From contig NZ_WUEY01000009.1 in assembly GCF_010668395.1 (NCBI RefSeq), forward strand, positions 124,001 through 188,000: 64,000 bases of DNA, given 5' to 3'. Position numbers and translations under genes: made by a program. The stretch's first letter is position 1; each line of letters opens with the position of its first letter. The DNA is from Martinezella lusitana. Lineage in GTDB: Bacteria > Pseudomonadota > Alphaproteobacteria > Rhizobiales > Rhizobiaceae. The notes beneath the pieces are model-generated. The model was not told the origin of the DNA and made no database searches. It saw nothing but the letters and a program-made list of their open reading frames with translations. Positions 18,353 through 28,946 of this stretch are shown in pieces.

Positions 18353-19122
18353 GGGAAAACCGCCCTTCCGATGAGGGGCGTAGACGGCACGGCCATATCG
18401 CGCGGCTCCAGCATGCCCGCGGCAAATCCCTGTCTGCCGGCATCGATCGCCTTTGCGAAAGCTTCCGCCATCGACGCCGGATTGCTGGCACCGGCAACGG
18501 CCGTGTTGAGAAGCACGGCATCAAAGCCGAGTTCCATGACGGCGACCGCATGGGACGGCCGGCCGATGCCGGCATCCACGATGAGCGGCACATCCGGAAA
18601 ATGCGCCCTCATGGAGCGAAGTGCGGAAAGGTTGAGCGGACCTGCCGCCGATCCGATCGGTGCGCACCAGGGCATCAGGACCTTGCATCCGGCGGCCAGA
18701 AGCCGTTCGGCGACGACAAGATCGTCCGTCGTATAGGGAAAGACCTCGAAGCCTTCGCCCGCAAGAATCCGGGCCGCCTCCACCAGCGCGAAGACATCGG
18801 GCTGCAGCGTATCGTGGTTGCCGATCACTTCGAGCTTGATCCAGTTGGTTCGAAACACCTCGCGCGCCATCTTCGCGGTCAGGACCGCTTCCGAAACTCC
18901 ATGGCATCCGGCGGTATTGGGAAGAACATGGACGCCAAGTTCGCGGATCACGTCGAAGAATGCACCGCCGTTGCGGCCGCCGGCCGCTTCCCGGCGCAAC
19001 GAGACCGTCACGATTTCGGTTTGGGAGCGCCGCACCGCGTCCGCCAGCACGGCGGGAGAAGGGTAGCGTGCCGTGCCGAGAAGGAGGTGGGACGCAATCT
19101 TGGTTCCGTAAAGGTCGAGCAT
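18349..19122 (-). CDS. thiG: thiazole synthase
   Basis: 257-residue ThiG. It forms the thiazole ring from deoxyxylulose phosphate, dehydroglycine and ThiS thiocarboxylate. The Schiff-base lysine is the one in NWIKLEVIGN. Other family segments are LLLGTARYPSPAVLADAV, VLPNTAGCHGVSEAV, VLMPWCAPIGSAAG and VIVDAGIGRPSHAVAVMELG (Gly-rich phosphate site). It starts 3 bases after thiS and overlaps thiE. Confidence 0.96.
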   Translation of the reverse strand: MLDLYGTKIASHLLLGTARYPSPAVLADAVRRSQTEIVTVSLRREAAGGRNGGAFFDVIRELGVHVLPNTAGCHGVSEAVLTAKMAREVFRTNWIKLEVIGNHDTLQPDVFALVEAARILAGEGFEVFPYTTDDLVVAERLLAAGCKVLMPWCAPIGSAAGPLNLSALRSMRAHFPDVPLIVDAGIGRPSHAVAVMELGFDAVLLNTAVAGASNPASMAEAFAKAIDAGRQGFAAGMLEPRDMAVPSTPLIGRAVFP

Positions 19123-19125
19123 GGG

Positions 19126-19323
19126 TCAGCCTCCCTGCATCGGCGTGAGGATCTCGATCCTGTCATTGTCGGCGAGCCTGTGGTCGTCGCGCTCCTCGCG
19201 GTGGATGAGTTCGCCGTTGATGGCCGTTGCCAGCCATTCCCCCTCATAGTCGAGGGCGGCCAGAAGCTGCGAAAGTGTGGCGGCCTCGACGATTTGAGCT
19301 TCGCCATTGATGATCAGGCGCAT
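19126..19323 (-). CDS. thiS: sulfur carrier protein ThiS
   Basis: 65-residue ubiquitin-like carrier ending in the Gly-Gly that is thiocarboxylated (TPMQGG). Starts MRLIINGEAQIVEAATLSQLL. Its ATG lies inside the 3' end of thiO (10-base overlap), so expression is coupled. Confidence 0.94.
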   Translation of the reverse strand: MRLIINGEAQIVEAATLSQLLAALDYEGEWLATAINGELIHREERDDHRLADNDRIEILTPMQGG

Positions 19324-20294
19324 GGGCGGTTCCTGTCGTTGTTGTGTCCGGAAAAGACGAGATCTGCTGCTTCGACAGCCATCGCCGGCGCCAGCAGGAA
19401 GCCATGGCGATAAAGGCCGTTGATCAGGACGGTTCGGTCCTCCCGCGTTACCCGTGGCAGATTGTCGGGAAAGGCAGGGCGAATGCCGGCGCCGGTTTCG
19501 ACGACGGCGGCATCGGCAAAGGCTGGATGCAACGCGTAGGCGGCGTTCAGCAGCTCCATCAGCGAGCGGGCCGTGATCGGCCCTTGAAATTCCGTTTCGA
19601 TCATTGTCGCGCCGACCATGAACAGGCCGTCGCCGCGCGGCACGATATAGACGGGAAAACGCGGATGCAGCAGGCGCACAGGCCTTGCAAGGGTGACCTC
19701 GTGCGTCTGCAGGCAGAGCATCTCGCCACGAACACCCCGCAGCGGCCGGTCTTGACCGATGCGGGCAGCTCCCGTGCAGTCGATGATCGCTTCGAATTCG
19801 GCACCATCCGCTACCCCGTGGTCGAAGGCGACGCCCCTTGCCAGGAGATCGTCCTTCAATGACTGCAATATCTCCCGGGGATGGAGGTGTGCTTCCTGCG
19901 GAAAGAACAGGCTATGCCGGAAGCGACCGGCGAGCGACGGTTCGAGGGTGGCGATGTCGTGTTCGTCGACCCAACGATAGCCGGTCGTGCGGCTGGCGAA
20001 GCGTTTCACCTCGCTTTGGTCGCGGTTGGGCGCGACGACAAGCGTCCCGTTGCGGACAATCTTGCCGGGCAGGATCGCTTCCCATCGATCGGCCGAATCG
20101 CGCCCGCGTTCCAGCAACGCCTCATCGGCGCTTTCCCGTTCGCACCAAGGTGCCAGCATGCCGCCTGCAAGCCACGAGGCGGCTCGGCTAAAATCCGGGC
20201 AGGGGTCCGATATTGTCACCTCAGCGCCGCGTCGAAGCAGTTGGTGGGCCACGGCGAGGCCGGCAACGCCGGCCCCTTTGACGAGGATGCGCAT
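19314..20294 (-). CDS. thiO: glycine oxidase ThiO
   Basis: 326-residue FAD enzyme that oxidises glycine to the imine used by ThiG. Rossmann motif GAGVAG at residues ~7-12 (MRILVKGAGVAGLAVAHQLL), SWLAGGMLAPWCE near 45, and C-terminal NGLYRHGFLLAPAMA that binds FAD. The frame is open further upstream into thiC sequence, but translation should start at 20294, one base after the thiC stop region (TGATATG). Confidence 0.93.
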   Translation of the reverse strand: MRILVKGAGVAGLAVAHQLLRRGAEVTISDPCPDFSRAASWLAGGMLAPWCERESADEALLERGRDSADRWEAILPGKIVRNGTLVVAPNRDQSEVKRFASRTTGYRWVDEHDIATLEPSLAGRFRHSLFFPQEAHLHPREILQSLKDDLLARGVAFDHGVADGAEFEAIIDCTGAARIGQDRPLRGVRGEMLCLQTHEVTLARPVRLLHPRFPVYIVPRGDGLFMVGATMIETEFQGPITARSLMELLNAAYALHPAFADAAVVETGAGIRPAFPDNLPRVTREDRTVLINGLYRHGFLLAPAMAVEAADLVFSGHNNDRNRPCA

Positions 20295-20295
20295 A

Positions 20296-22122
<1,827 letters not shown>

Positions 22123-22232
22123 GGTTTGAGGCTCCAAGTTGCGGTTGGAGACCCAGTCAATCAGCCGGAATGATGAAAAGACGCCGGCATGGAATCCACA
22201 CGGGAATCCGAAGCCTTCGAGCGCTCGCACCG

Positions 22233-22338
22233 TCCCTACGCCAGTATGAACTGGATCAGGTTCAACGGGTCACTGCGCCACAACAGGCAAAGCCTTATTG
22301 TCCAGCAGTATCTCAGCCCCTTGCCGGGACCCCCCTGG
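22233..22338 (-). promoter_or_regulatory. TPP riboswitch (thi box) upstream of thiC
   Basis: Read on the minus strand: ggggtcccggcaaggggctgagat, with the helix carrying CTGAGA, then cccgttgaacctgatccagtt followed by catactggcgtaggga. These are the conserved TPP-sensor elements (the CUGAGA loop and the UGAACCUGAUC...GGCGUAGGGA segment). About 110 bases separate it from the thiC start, enough for a ribosome-binding-site-sequestering expression platform. Thiamine pyrophosphate should repress thiCOSGE. Confidence 0.95.
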
Positions 22339-22477
22339 TGAATGACGGAAGGCTATGCTCTCCCGTCCGCTCCTGTCAACCCCGCAGCAAGCAGCGCAAT
22401 TCCCCGGAGATTCGCGACTTCCATGTATGCAAGTGACAACCTATGCGAGATTGATAAAGCTGCGGCTTGACGCCGCG

Positions 22478-23221
22478 TCAGTAGCGCGGCGCGGTATTGC
22501 CGACGAAGCGGTGAGGGCCGGTGTGGGATAGCTTGCTGGCGGTATCGAGCCAGATCTTGCCGCCCAGTGCACGCCAGCGACGGCAGAAGGCGAAATCTTC
22601 GCTGAGATAGAGGCCCGTCTCCTCCTCGATCATGCATTCAAACAGCGCGTATTGCGTGCCTGGCGATGGCTTCGTGCTCGGATAGGCATGAATGGCATTG
22701 TAGCGCAGCCCCGAATAGGCCTCGGTCATCGCCTCGATGACCGTACGCTTGATGAGAAGCATGCCAGTTCCGGCATAGACGGCACTGACAAAATCGCCGT
22801 CCCGTTCGGCGCTTTGGCCAACCAGAGGCGTGCCGACGTAATGAAGCGCGGCGGAAGCAAGCGAGGAGCCATCCTGAGAATTGGTGCGGGCGGCCGTGTT
22901 CCAATCGTAATCCTTGATGGGATACATCGCCGCGACGACATCCTTGTCGGCTTCCAGCAATCGCATCACCTGATCCGGTTCGAAGCTGATGTCGGCGTCG
23001 ATAAACAGCATATGGGTGGCTGCGGTGTCATTCAGAAAGGACGATACGAGCGTGTTGCGGCTGCGGGTAATCAAGGCGTCATTGCCGAGGAGAGCAAGCG
23101 TCAGCTGTATGCCGGCCTGCGCACCTGCCTGCATCAGGGAAAAGATCGATTGCATGTAATCCTTGGTCACGAGGCCGCCGAAGCAGGGAGTCGCTATGAA
23201 GATCAGGCGGTTCTCGTTCAT
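22478..23221 (-). CDS. glycosyltransferase-like protein, GT2-type fold
   Basis: 247 residues. N-terminal strand RLIFIATPCFGG, and a DxD-like metal site in HMLFIDADISFEPDQVMRLL near residue 75. AAMYPIKDYDW and FVSAVYAGTGMLLIKRTVIEAM follow, with a C-terminal EDFAFCRRWRALGGKIW segment. These are the features of GT-A glycosyltransferase-like proteins found widely in rhizobia without assigned product. No signal peptide. It is not in an operon. ATG at 23221 is chosen over TTG 6 bases earlier. Confidence 0.75.
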   Translation of the reverse strand: MNENRLIFIATPCFGGLVTKDYMQSIFSLMQAGAQAGIQLTLALLGNDALITRSRNTLVSSFLNDTAATHMLFIDADISFEPDQVMRLLEADKDVVAAMYPIKDYDWNTAARTNSQDGSSLASAALHYVGTPLVGQSAERDGDFVSAVYAGTGMLLIKRTVIEAMTEAYSGLRYNAIHAYPSTKPSPGTQYALFECMIEEETGLYLSEDFAFCRRWRALGGKIWLDTASKLSHTGPHRFVGNTAPRY

Positions 23222-23770
23222 TCGCAATGTGTCCCCTTCGATGGCGCGATTCGCCGAAATCTAGGGAGATTCGATATTTCTGTGTGTATCGATTTATTGA
23301 GTTTTGTTTCCCAACTTTGCTGCGGCGGCCAGACGATATTTGGCCGCTGACTGGCCGGGCGAACGCCTGTTGAAGCATTGGCGGCCATGGATCTGATGAC
23401 ATATTCCCGGCCATTGCCGGCATCGAGCGTATCCGGGTTGCAGCCCGAGTCGTCAGTTGCATTTAGGCAACAGCGCCCAAGTCTAACGCCAAAGCCCGTT
23501 TCATATAATTGACAAACATACGGCCTGTTTGTAAGTCAAAAGCAGGACATAATTTGTCTTACGGTCGAGCAGTCGGCCGGATCGGTAGGGGCATTTCAAA
23601 ACCTTTGCCGCGGGGTCAATCATGGAGGTTCGAGGGGACTCAAGCCAACATCAGGTGCGTATTTGCCGGGCTGCCCGGTCGCGTTTCAGACCGAACCGAT
23701 CTTCGGGGTAGCATTTCCAGCTTTGTACTCGCGGTAAATTAGAAATGCATATTACAACCAGGAGTTTATA
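23222..23770. promoter_or_regulatory. long intergenic region upstream of porin gene
   Basis: About 550 bases between divergent genes without a convincing ORF. TTGACA at 23509 begins an imperfect dyad (ttgacaaaca...tgtttgtaagtcaa, to 23539). The last 60 bases are AT-rich, with CAGGAG 7 bases before the porin ATG. A long leader is usual for highly expressed rhizobial porin genes. The exact promoter cannot be fixed. Confidence 0.45.
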
Positions 23771-24862
23771 ATGAACATCAAGAGCCTTCTTCTCGGCTCC
23801 GCTGCTGCGCTGGCAGCAGTATCCGGTGCCCACGCAGCTGACGCGATCGTTGCTGCTGAGCCCGAGCCGCTGGAATACGTCCGCATTTGCGACGCATACG
23901 GTGCTGGCTACTTCTTCATTCCGGGCACGGAAACCTGCCTCAAGATCGGCGGCCGCGTCCGTTCTGAAGGTGAATGGTACGATGCCTACAATCCGAACAG
24001 CAAGGTCGGCACGCTGTGGCACACTCGTGCCGAGCTGAACGTCGACACCGCGACCGACACCGAATACGGTCCGCTGAAGACCAACATGGTTCTGCGTTGG
24101 GACTGGAACGACGGCGGCTCCACCTCTACGAAGCTGCTGTTCGCAAACATCAGCCTCGGCGGCTTCACGGTTGGTAAGCTCGACTCGCAGTACAACCTGT
24201 ATGTCGGTTACGCTGGCGACGTCATCAACGACGACGTGATCTATGACGGCCCGTACGAACTCAACCAGTTGACCTACAACTACGACGCAGGCAACGGCTT
24301 CACGGCTGTGATCTCGCTCGAAGATTCCAACTCCAGCGGCTCGGGCGCTTCCTATGGCGCTGGCTGGTGGTCGGACGACAAGTCCAACCATTACGCTCCC
24401 GACGTTGTTGCCGGTGCCGGCTTCAAGTCTGGCGCATGGGGCTTCAAGGTCGTCGGCGGTTATGACTCGATCGTCGAAGAAGGCGCCATCAAGGCTCGTG
24501 TAGACGCTGACTTCGGCGCATTCTCGGCCTTCTTGATGGGCGGCTGGAACACCGACGGCGACAAGCTCAACAAGTACGCAGGCACCAACCTCGATCGTTC
24601 CGCTTGCCCGGCTGATCGTCCGGCGCTGTGCGGCTGGGGCGACTGGGCTGTCTGGGGCGGCGTTGGCGTTCCGATCAACGAAAAGCTGAAGTGGAACCTG
24701 CAGCTCGCCTACACCGACTCGAAGATTTTTGCCGCTACCACGAACGTCAAGTGGAACCCGGTCAAGAACCTGCTCATCGAGCCGGAAGTCTCCTACACCA
24801 ACTTCGATTCTGTAAACCAGGATCAGTGGGCTGGTATCCTGCGCTTCGAGCGTAGCTTCTAA
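23771..24862 (+). CDS. outer-membrane porin, rhizobial RopA/Omp family
   Basis: 363-residue general porin forming trimeric beta-barrels in the outer membrane. Signal peptide MNIKSLLLGSAAALAAVSGAHA cleaved before ADAIVAAEPEP. Mature N-terminus YVRICDAYGAGYFFIPGTETCLKIGGRVR is the hallmark of the Porin_2 family with its two cysteines. It ends in Phe (ILRFERSF), the outer-membrane assembly signal. Codons are strongly biased (e.g. GTC, CTG, ACC), as expected for an abundant protein. Followed by three hairpins in tandem. Confidence 0.95.
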   Translation: MNIKSLLLGSAAALAAVSGAHAADAIVAAEPEPLEYVRICDAYGAGYFFIPGTETCLKIGGRVRSEGEWYDAYNPNSKVGTLWHTRAELNVDTATDTEYGPLKTNMVLRWDWNDGGSTSTKLLFANISLGGFTVGKLDSQYNLYVGYAGDVINDDVIYDGPYELNQLTYNYDAGNGFTAVISLEDSNSSGSGASYGAGWWSDDKSNHYAPDVVAGAGFKSGAWGFKVVGGYDSIVEEGAIKARVDADFGAFSAFLMGGWNTDGDKLNKYAGTNLDRSACPADRPALCGWGDWAVWGGVGVPINEKLKWNLQLAYTDSKIFAATTNVKWNPVKNLLIEPEVSYTNFDSVNQDQWAGILRFERSF

Positions 24863-24870
24863 TCACAGAA

Positions 24871-24991
24871 TTACCCGGCATCCTTGCCGGGTAAGAGAAG
24901 CCTGACGTTCCAATCCGTTGGGCTTCTTTCATCGATCGGTTGACCTCCGATCAAAGTAAAGGATCCGGCTTTCCCTCCGGATCCTTTTTTT
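24871..24991 (+). terminator. three consecutive hairpins after the porin gene
   Basis: Hairpin 1 (24871-24894) ttacccggca/tgccgggtaa with a 4-base loop. Hairpin 2 (24896-24929) agaagcc/ggcttct plus Ts. Hairpin 3 (24958-24991) ggatccgg/ccggatcc followed by seven Ts, a strong rho-independent terminator. Confidence 0.85.
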
Positions 24992-25072
24992 ATTTCCGGA
25001 GCAATCCGGGAAAGGCGCCTGGCGCCTTCCGTTCGAAATCGCGTCGAGTCACATGGAGAAAGTGGCCGGACA

Positions 25073-25714
25073 TCAGGCCGGGGAGACCGCCATTTCCTGG
25101 GTCTGTGCCAACGGGAACCATGTCTTCAAGACCATTTTGATGAACATCTGACCACAGGGAACAAGCTGGAAATTGCCCCTGTCGAGTGTCCATTCGCTGA
25201 TCAGGCCGCCGATGACGGCGGTCAGCGAGGAAGCGGCCGTATCCGGCGTCCAGGGCGCCGGCAATTTCGTTTTCTCGTCCATCAGGGTGAAGATGCGTTC
25301 GAAGTGTTCGTGCATGTCGTGTCGGAAGGAGCTGGCGCGGCTCGTGGTGCCATCGCAAAACGCCATGTCGAGGTGCATCATCACTTTCAGCATGCTGCGC
25401 TTGCGTGGATCGCCCTGAACATCGTCGAATATCGCCGCTATCGTCTCTGCGATAAGATCGAGCGGATTGGGCGGCAATTCCCTGGACATCCGCTCCGCCA
25501 GTTCCTGAAACGGCTGCTGCGCCTCATCGCGGATTGCGAACATCAATCCCTGCTTGTTCTTGAAATGCCAATGCACCGCGCCCCGTGTAACCCCGGCGGC
25601 GGCAGCTATCTCCTCCAGGCTGACATTTTCATAGCCCTTGTCGAGAAACAGAGCCTTTGCAGAGTGCAAGATCTCGCTCCTCGTTTCCGCCGCCTCCTCC
25701 TTAGTGCGCCTCAT
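25073..25714 (-). CDS. TetR-family regulator, MAATS/AcrR type
   Basis: 213 residues. N-terminal HTH RRTKEEAAETRSEILHSAKA...GVTRGAVHWHFKNKQGLM (residues ~1-55) matches TtgR/AcrR-type repressors that normally sit next to RND efflux genes. The C-terminal domain has the MAATS-type helices (SMLKVMMHLDMAFCDG, AVIGGLISEWTLD). No efflux pump gene is adjacent, so it is an orphan here and its target is elsewhere or lost. Confidence 0.9.
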   Translation of the reverse strand: MRRTKEEAAETRSEILHSAKALFLDKGYENVSLEEIAAAAGVTRGAVHWHFKNKQGLMFAIRDEAQQPFQELAERMSRELPPNPLDLIAETIAAIFDDVQGDPRKRSMLKVMMHLDMAFCDGTTSRASSFRHDMHEHFERIFTLMDEKTKLPAPWTPDTAASSLTAVIGGLISEWTLDRGNFQLVPCGQMFIKMVLKTWFPLAQTQEMAVSPA

Positions 25715-26210
25715 TCACGTCTCCACAGAAACCAATCTTCAAGCTGTGCCCCTCATTTTTGTTCTTGTTCCATCAGTGCCGCTCGTCGTCGGGATCCCTT
25801 GCCCCATCGACGTTCAGCACAGTGGTGATATTTATATACTCCCTAAAAATCGGGGAAGGAAATCGCAATAGGATGTGTTCGTCAAGCGCCTATAAGCCAC
25901 GCGCAAGTTTCGGTGTGCAGTTTCGCTCCGTTGGGAAGTGAAAATCGAAAATGTGCAGATGCCGATGCAGCCATGATGGCGAGATGCATTGGCGGGGCGA
26001 TCCCGAGTTCGCCGGCACTGGAAACGACGCATTGATCAAGTTGGGGCGCAAAACGCGCTTGATCTCCAGCGTTCGCACCGCCATCCGCTCATATCGATGA
26101 TCCAGGCCGGGTCTTCACCTTCTCCGGTGGGGCTCAGTGACAGTCGTGTTCAAAGTCGCATACGCGTAAGCCATTCGAGTTTCTCTCAACGCTCGTATCT
26201 GGAGGCCCCA
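25715..26210. other. intergenic stretch between tetR and the EF-hand gene
   Basis: 496 bases between divergent genes. An open frame runs into the EF-hand gene from 25989, but it is Arg/Ser-rich and unlike a protein start. An AT-rich patch (gatatttatatactccc, ~25829) may be a promoter. No RNA gene recognised. Confidence 0.4.
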
Positions 26211-27056
26211 ATGACGAGCATCTCCTCGATTTCATCGAACAATTATTATCAGTATCCGACGTCGCGTTCGACAGCCTCGACCGACGATGATTCCATCTCA
26301 TCGTTGTTGTCCGATAGCTCCTCCGGCAATTCTTCCGGCGCGAGCTCGTCATCTTCTTCGGACTCTTCGGACTCTTCGGACGACTCCTCGCAGATCGCGT
26401 CGGCGCAACAGCTGATCGCGCAACTGATGAACATCATCCTCAATCTGCAGGCCAACAGCGGCACCGACGGCTCGACCTTGAATTCGGACGATGACGGCAG
26501 CTCCGCCACATCGAGCACCCAGCATGCGTCCGCGAGCGGTACTCAAAGCAGCAAGCAGAGCGACCTTATCAGCGCCATGGACACCAATGGCGACGGCAGT
26601 ATCAGCGAGGCGGAGTTTGTGGCCGCACGGCCGGCCGACGTCAGCGAAACCCAGGCGCAGCAACTGTTCCAGAGCTTCGACAAGGGCAATACCGGCTCGC
26701 TCACCGAAGCGCAGCTCGGCAAAGCCATGCACGCGGGTCACCATGGCCATCACCAGTCGTCCGGACAGCTGACGGATGACGAGCTTTCCAGTGCGTTTTC
26801 CTCGATGGATACGGATGGTGACGGCAATGTCAGCCAAGCCGAGTTCGTTGCCGCCCGTCCGGCCGACGTGAGCGAGGACCAGGCAACGGCGCTGTTCAAC
26901 AGTCTCGATACGTCCGGCTCCGGCTCGTTGACGCAAAGCCAGTTCGAGTCGGCCATGAAGGGGCAGCAGGCACAGCAATCGCAGTTGCCCGATTTCGCCA
27001 GCTTCTATACCGCAAATGACCAGGATCAGACGACCAGCGATCTGTTGACGCTCTGA
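26211..27056 (+). CDS. EF-hand calcium-binding protein (XopAW-like)
   Basis: 281 residues. The N-terminal third is very rich in Ser/Asp (residues ~20-60), with no classical signal peptide. Four EF-hand loops follow: DTNGDGSISEAEF, DKGNTGSLTEAQL, DTDGDGNVSQAEF and DTSGSGSLTQSQF. Loops 1 and 3 have canonical DxDxDG ligands. Loops 2 and 4 are degenerate. A His-rich linker (HAGHHGHHQSSG) separates the pairs. Proteins of this layout in rhizobia and Xanthomonas are annotated as XopAW-type Ca-binding effectors. TGGAGG before ATG 26211 decides the start. Confidence 0.82.
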   Translation: MTSISSISSNNYYQYPTSRSTASTDDDSISSLLSDSSSGNSSGASSSSSSDSSDSSDDSSQIASAQQLIAQLMNIILNLQANSGTDGSTLNSDDDGSSATSSTQHASASGTQSSKQSDLISAMDTNGDGSISEAEFVAARPADVSETQAQQLFQSFDKGNTGSLTEAQLGKAMHAGHHGHHQSSGQLTDDELSSAFSSMDTDGDGNVSQAEFVAARPADVSEDQATALFNSLDTSGSGSLTQSQFESAMKGQQAQQSQLPDFASFYTANDQDQTTSDLLTL

Positions 27057-27410
27057 CCGAATATGAGCTTTCGCATTTGACCATGCGAAGTGCCGGCAAT
27101 CCGGGCAAGAGCGCTTGGGGCCTCTGCGTCCGGGTGAGCCGGCTCCTTTCGTTCACTCGTTGGGGCGGGCGTCAAGCCCGAAAAGAAAATCTGAAAATCC
27201 TTGAGTTCAGAGCGACGGAACTTGACGAGTGTATCGTTCAACGACTGTGAGCCTGTGTTTGATGTCGAAGGATGATACGCTGACCGAGATGCTGCGATCC
27301 GATGGGCGCCTCTTGCTCGAGTCGACGGTTGACCGATGGTTGCCAACCGAAAGCCTGGGCCAGATGCGGGAAGCCCGTATCGTACGAAACCGCAACGGTG
27401 GCGACTGCCG
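27057..27410. other. intergenic stretch before the sigma-factor gene
   Basis: 354 bases with no convincing gene. A 61-codon frame at 27229-27414 overlaps the sigma gene start but matches nothing known. It presumably contains the promoter of the sigma operon. The sequence ttccgtcgct/agcgacggaa-like dyads were looked for, but nothing decisive was seen. Confidence 0.35.
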
Positions 27411-27983
27411 ATGAAATGGGATCGCGCCCCCAAGAGTGGCGACCCGGATGAGGATCTGCTCGGACGTATCGCCGCCGGCGACGCTCCGGCGATGCGTACC
27501 ATGGTGGCGCGTCAGCTGCCGCGTATCGTGGCGGTCGCGACCCGCATGCTTGGCGATGCGACCGAGGCCGAGGATGTGGCGCAGGAGACGCTTTTACGGG
27601 TGTGGCGGCAGGCCGGCGGCTGGCGGCAGGGCAATGCCCGCTTCAGCACCTGGGTGCACCGGGTTGCGATCAATCTTTGCTACGACCGCCTGAGGCGGCG
27701 CAAGGACGTTTTGGCCGAGCATCCGCCCGAGATCGAATATGAAGGGCCGGCGCCGGATGCGGGCCTGCTGAGTGAAGACGATCCGTTCCGGCGTGTGGAG
27801 CGAGCCATGCAGATGATCGCACCCCGGCAGCGGGAAGCAATCGTTCTGGTTTATTATCAGACACTGTCGAATGCCGAGGCGGCCGAGATCATGGATGTCA
27901 GCATCGATGCATTGGAGAGCTTGCTTGCGCGGGGAAGACGCGCGTTGCAACTGCTTTTGTTGAGGGAAGAGGGCGATGGTTGA
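27411..27983 (+). CDS. ECF-like RNA polymerase sigma factor
   Basis: 190 residues. Region 2 spans ~15-80 (DEDLLGRIAAGDAPAMRTMV, TEAEDVAQETLLRVWRQAGG, FSTWVHRVAINLCYDRLRRR). Region 4 spans ~125-180 (MQMIAPRQREAIVLVYYQTL, then AAEIMDVSIDALESLLARGRRAL). It directs polymerase to a small regulon, probably including its own operon. The stop overlaps the next gene by 8 bases, the usual position of an anti-sigma gene. Start ATG 27411 is preferred over 27336, which adds an atypical basic leader. Confidence 0.92.
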   Translation: MKWDRAPKSGDPDEDLLGRIAAGDAPAMRTMVARQLPRIVAVATRMLGDATEAEDVAQETLLRVWRQAGGWRQGNARFSTWVHRVAINLCYDRLRRRKDVLAEHPPEIEYEGPAPDAGLLSEDDPFRRVERAMQMIAPRQREAIVLVYYQTLSNAEAAEIMDVSIDALESLLARGRRALQLLLLREEGDG

Positions 27984-28425
27984 GAATATCGCGGGTCCTA
28001 TGAATGCCGAGAGATTCGAGACGCTGGTTGCTGCCTATGGAGGCGATATCGGTCGTTGGCCGCAGGCAGAGCGTGCGGCCGCGCGGAATTTTGCAAAGAG
28101 CCCGGGCGCGTCCCAAGCGCTTGCGCGCGCAGCCGGCCTGGATGCGCTGCTCGACACCTATGTCGTCAAACACAGTGACGCCGGTCTGGAAGAGAAAGTT
28201 CTGGCAAAGCTCGCGCGCCGCCTGACGATCCGAAACTGGTTCCGCTTTGGCTCCGCCGGCATCGGCCTTGTCGGTGTCGGCATCGCCGGTGCGCTTGCCG
28301 GCAGCATCGCTATTGCCGTGCTGACGCCCGGCCTGACATCCGATACCTCGGTCGCCTCCGAGGGAACAGCAACCATGTTCGGCGATATCGGGCCGGACGC
28401 GGCCATAGTGCAGGATAGCCAATGA
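27976..28425 (+). CDS. one-TM protein, possible anti-sigma factor
   Basis: 149 residues. A cytoplasmic part of about 90 residues (MNAERFETLVAAYGGDIGRWPQ...) precedes one hydrophobic segment (SAGIGLVGVGIAGALAGSI, with IAIAVL), then a short outside tail. It overlaps the sigma gene, the place and shape of an anti-sigma factor, but no zinc-binding HxxxCxxC motif is present. The N-terminal motif is common to alphaproteobacterial proteins of unknown function next to ECF sigma genes. Function inferred from position only. Confidence 0.75.
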   Translation: MVENIAGPMNAERFETLVAAYGGDIGRWPQAERAAARNFAKSPGASQALARAAGLDALLDTYVVKHSDAGLEEKVLAKLARRLTIRNWFRFGSAGIGLVGVGIAGALAGSIAIAVLTPGLTSDTSVASEGTATMFGDIGPDAAIVQDSQ

Positions 28426-28871
28426 CGGATCGCAGCTTTCGCATAGTGGTCATATCACTGCTCGTGCTCAACACGTTTCTGATCGGCGCGCTGGCCGGCG
28501 GTGGATTGACGTGGATCCGCAAGACGCAAATGCGTGCCGGCATGATGCCGCTCGCCGGCGAGCAATTGCCGTCGTCGCAGCGGAGGGCCCTGCGTGCGGC
28601 ATTGAGCGAGGCGCGCAAGAACGAACACGAGACCATCCTCGAGGCGCAGCAGGCCAAGGTCGATGCCGCCTCCATCCTGGGTCAGCCGACTCTCAACGCG
28701 GAGGAACTCGCCGCGGCGCTGGCGCGAGCCCGGAACGCTGATTTTGCGTTGCGCACAAAGCTTGAACAGCGCGCCGTCGATTTTGCCGCAACGCTCTCTT
28801 ACGACGAGCGCCGTGCGCTTGCCGCAAGCCTGGTGCGGCGCATCGTACCGAGGACCGCTGCCACAAAATGA
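28422..28871 (+). CDS. periplasmic heavy-metal sensor-like protein
   Basis: 149 residues. An N-terminal membrane anchor (RIVVISLLVLNTFLIGALAGGG) is followed by a helical periplasmic domain with repeated Arg/Glu/Ala heptads (RRALRAALSEARKNEHETIL, LEQRAVDFAATLSYDERRAL), as in CnrX/CpxP-like sensors. The start ATGA overlaps the preceding stop. In CnrYXH systems such a protein, together with the anti-sigma factor, controls an ECF sigma factor. Metal-ligand His/Met residues are few here, so the signal may differ. Confidence 0.75.
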   Translation: MTDRSFRIVVISLLVLNTFLIGALAGGGLTWIRKTQMRAGMMPLAGEQLPSSQRRALRAALSEARKNEHETILEAQQAKVDAASILGQPTLNAEELAAALARARNADFALRTKLEQRAVDFAATLSYDERRALAASLVRRIVPRTAATK

Positions 28872-28946
28872 TCATACTTGCCGAGCGACGGATCGGAAGG
28901 GCGCTTACGTTGAAGGAGTATGTTTGATGCAGGATTTGGCAGGAAC

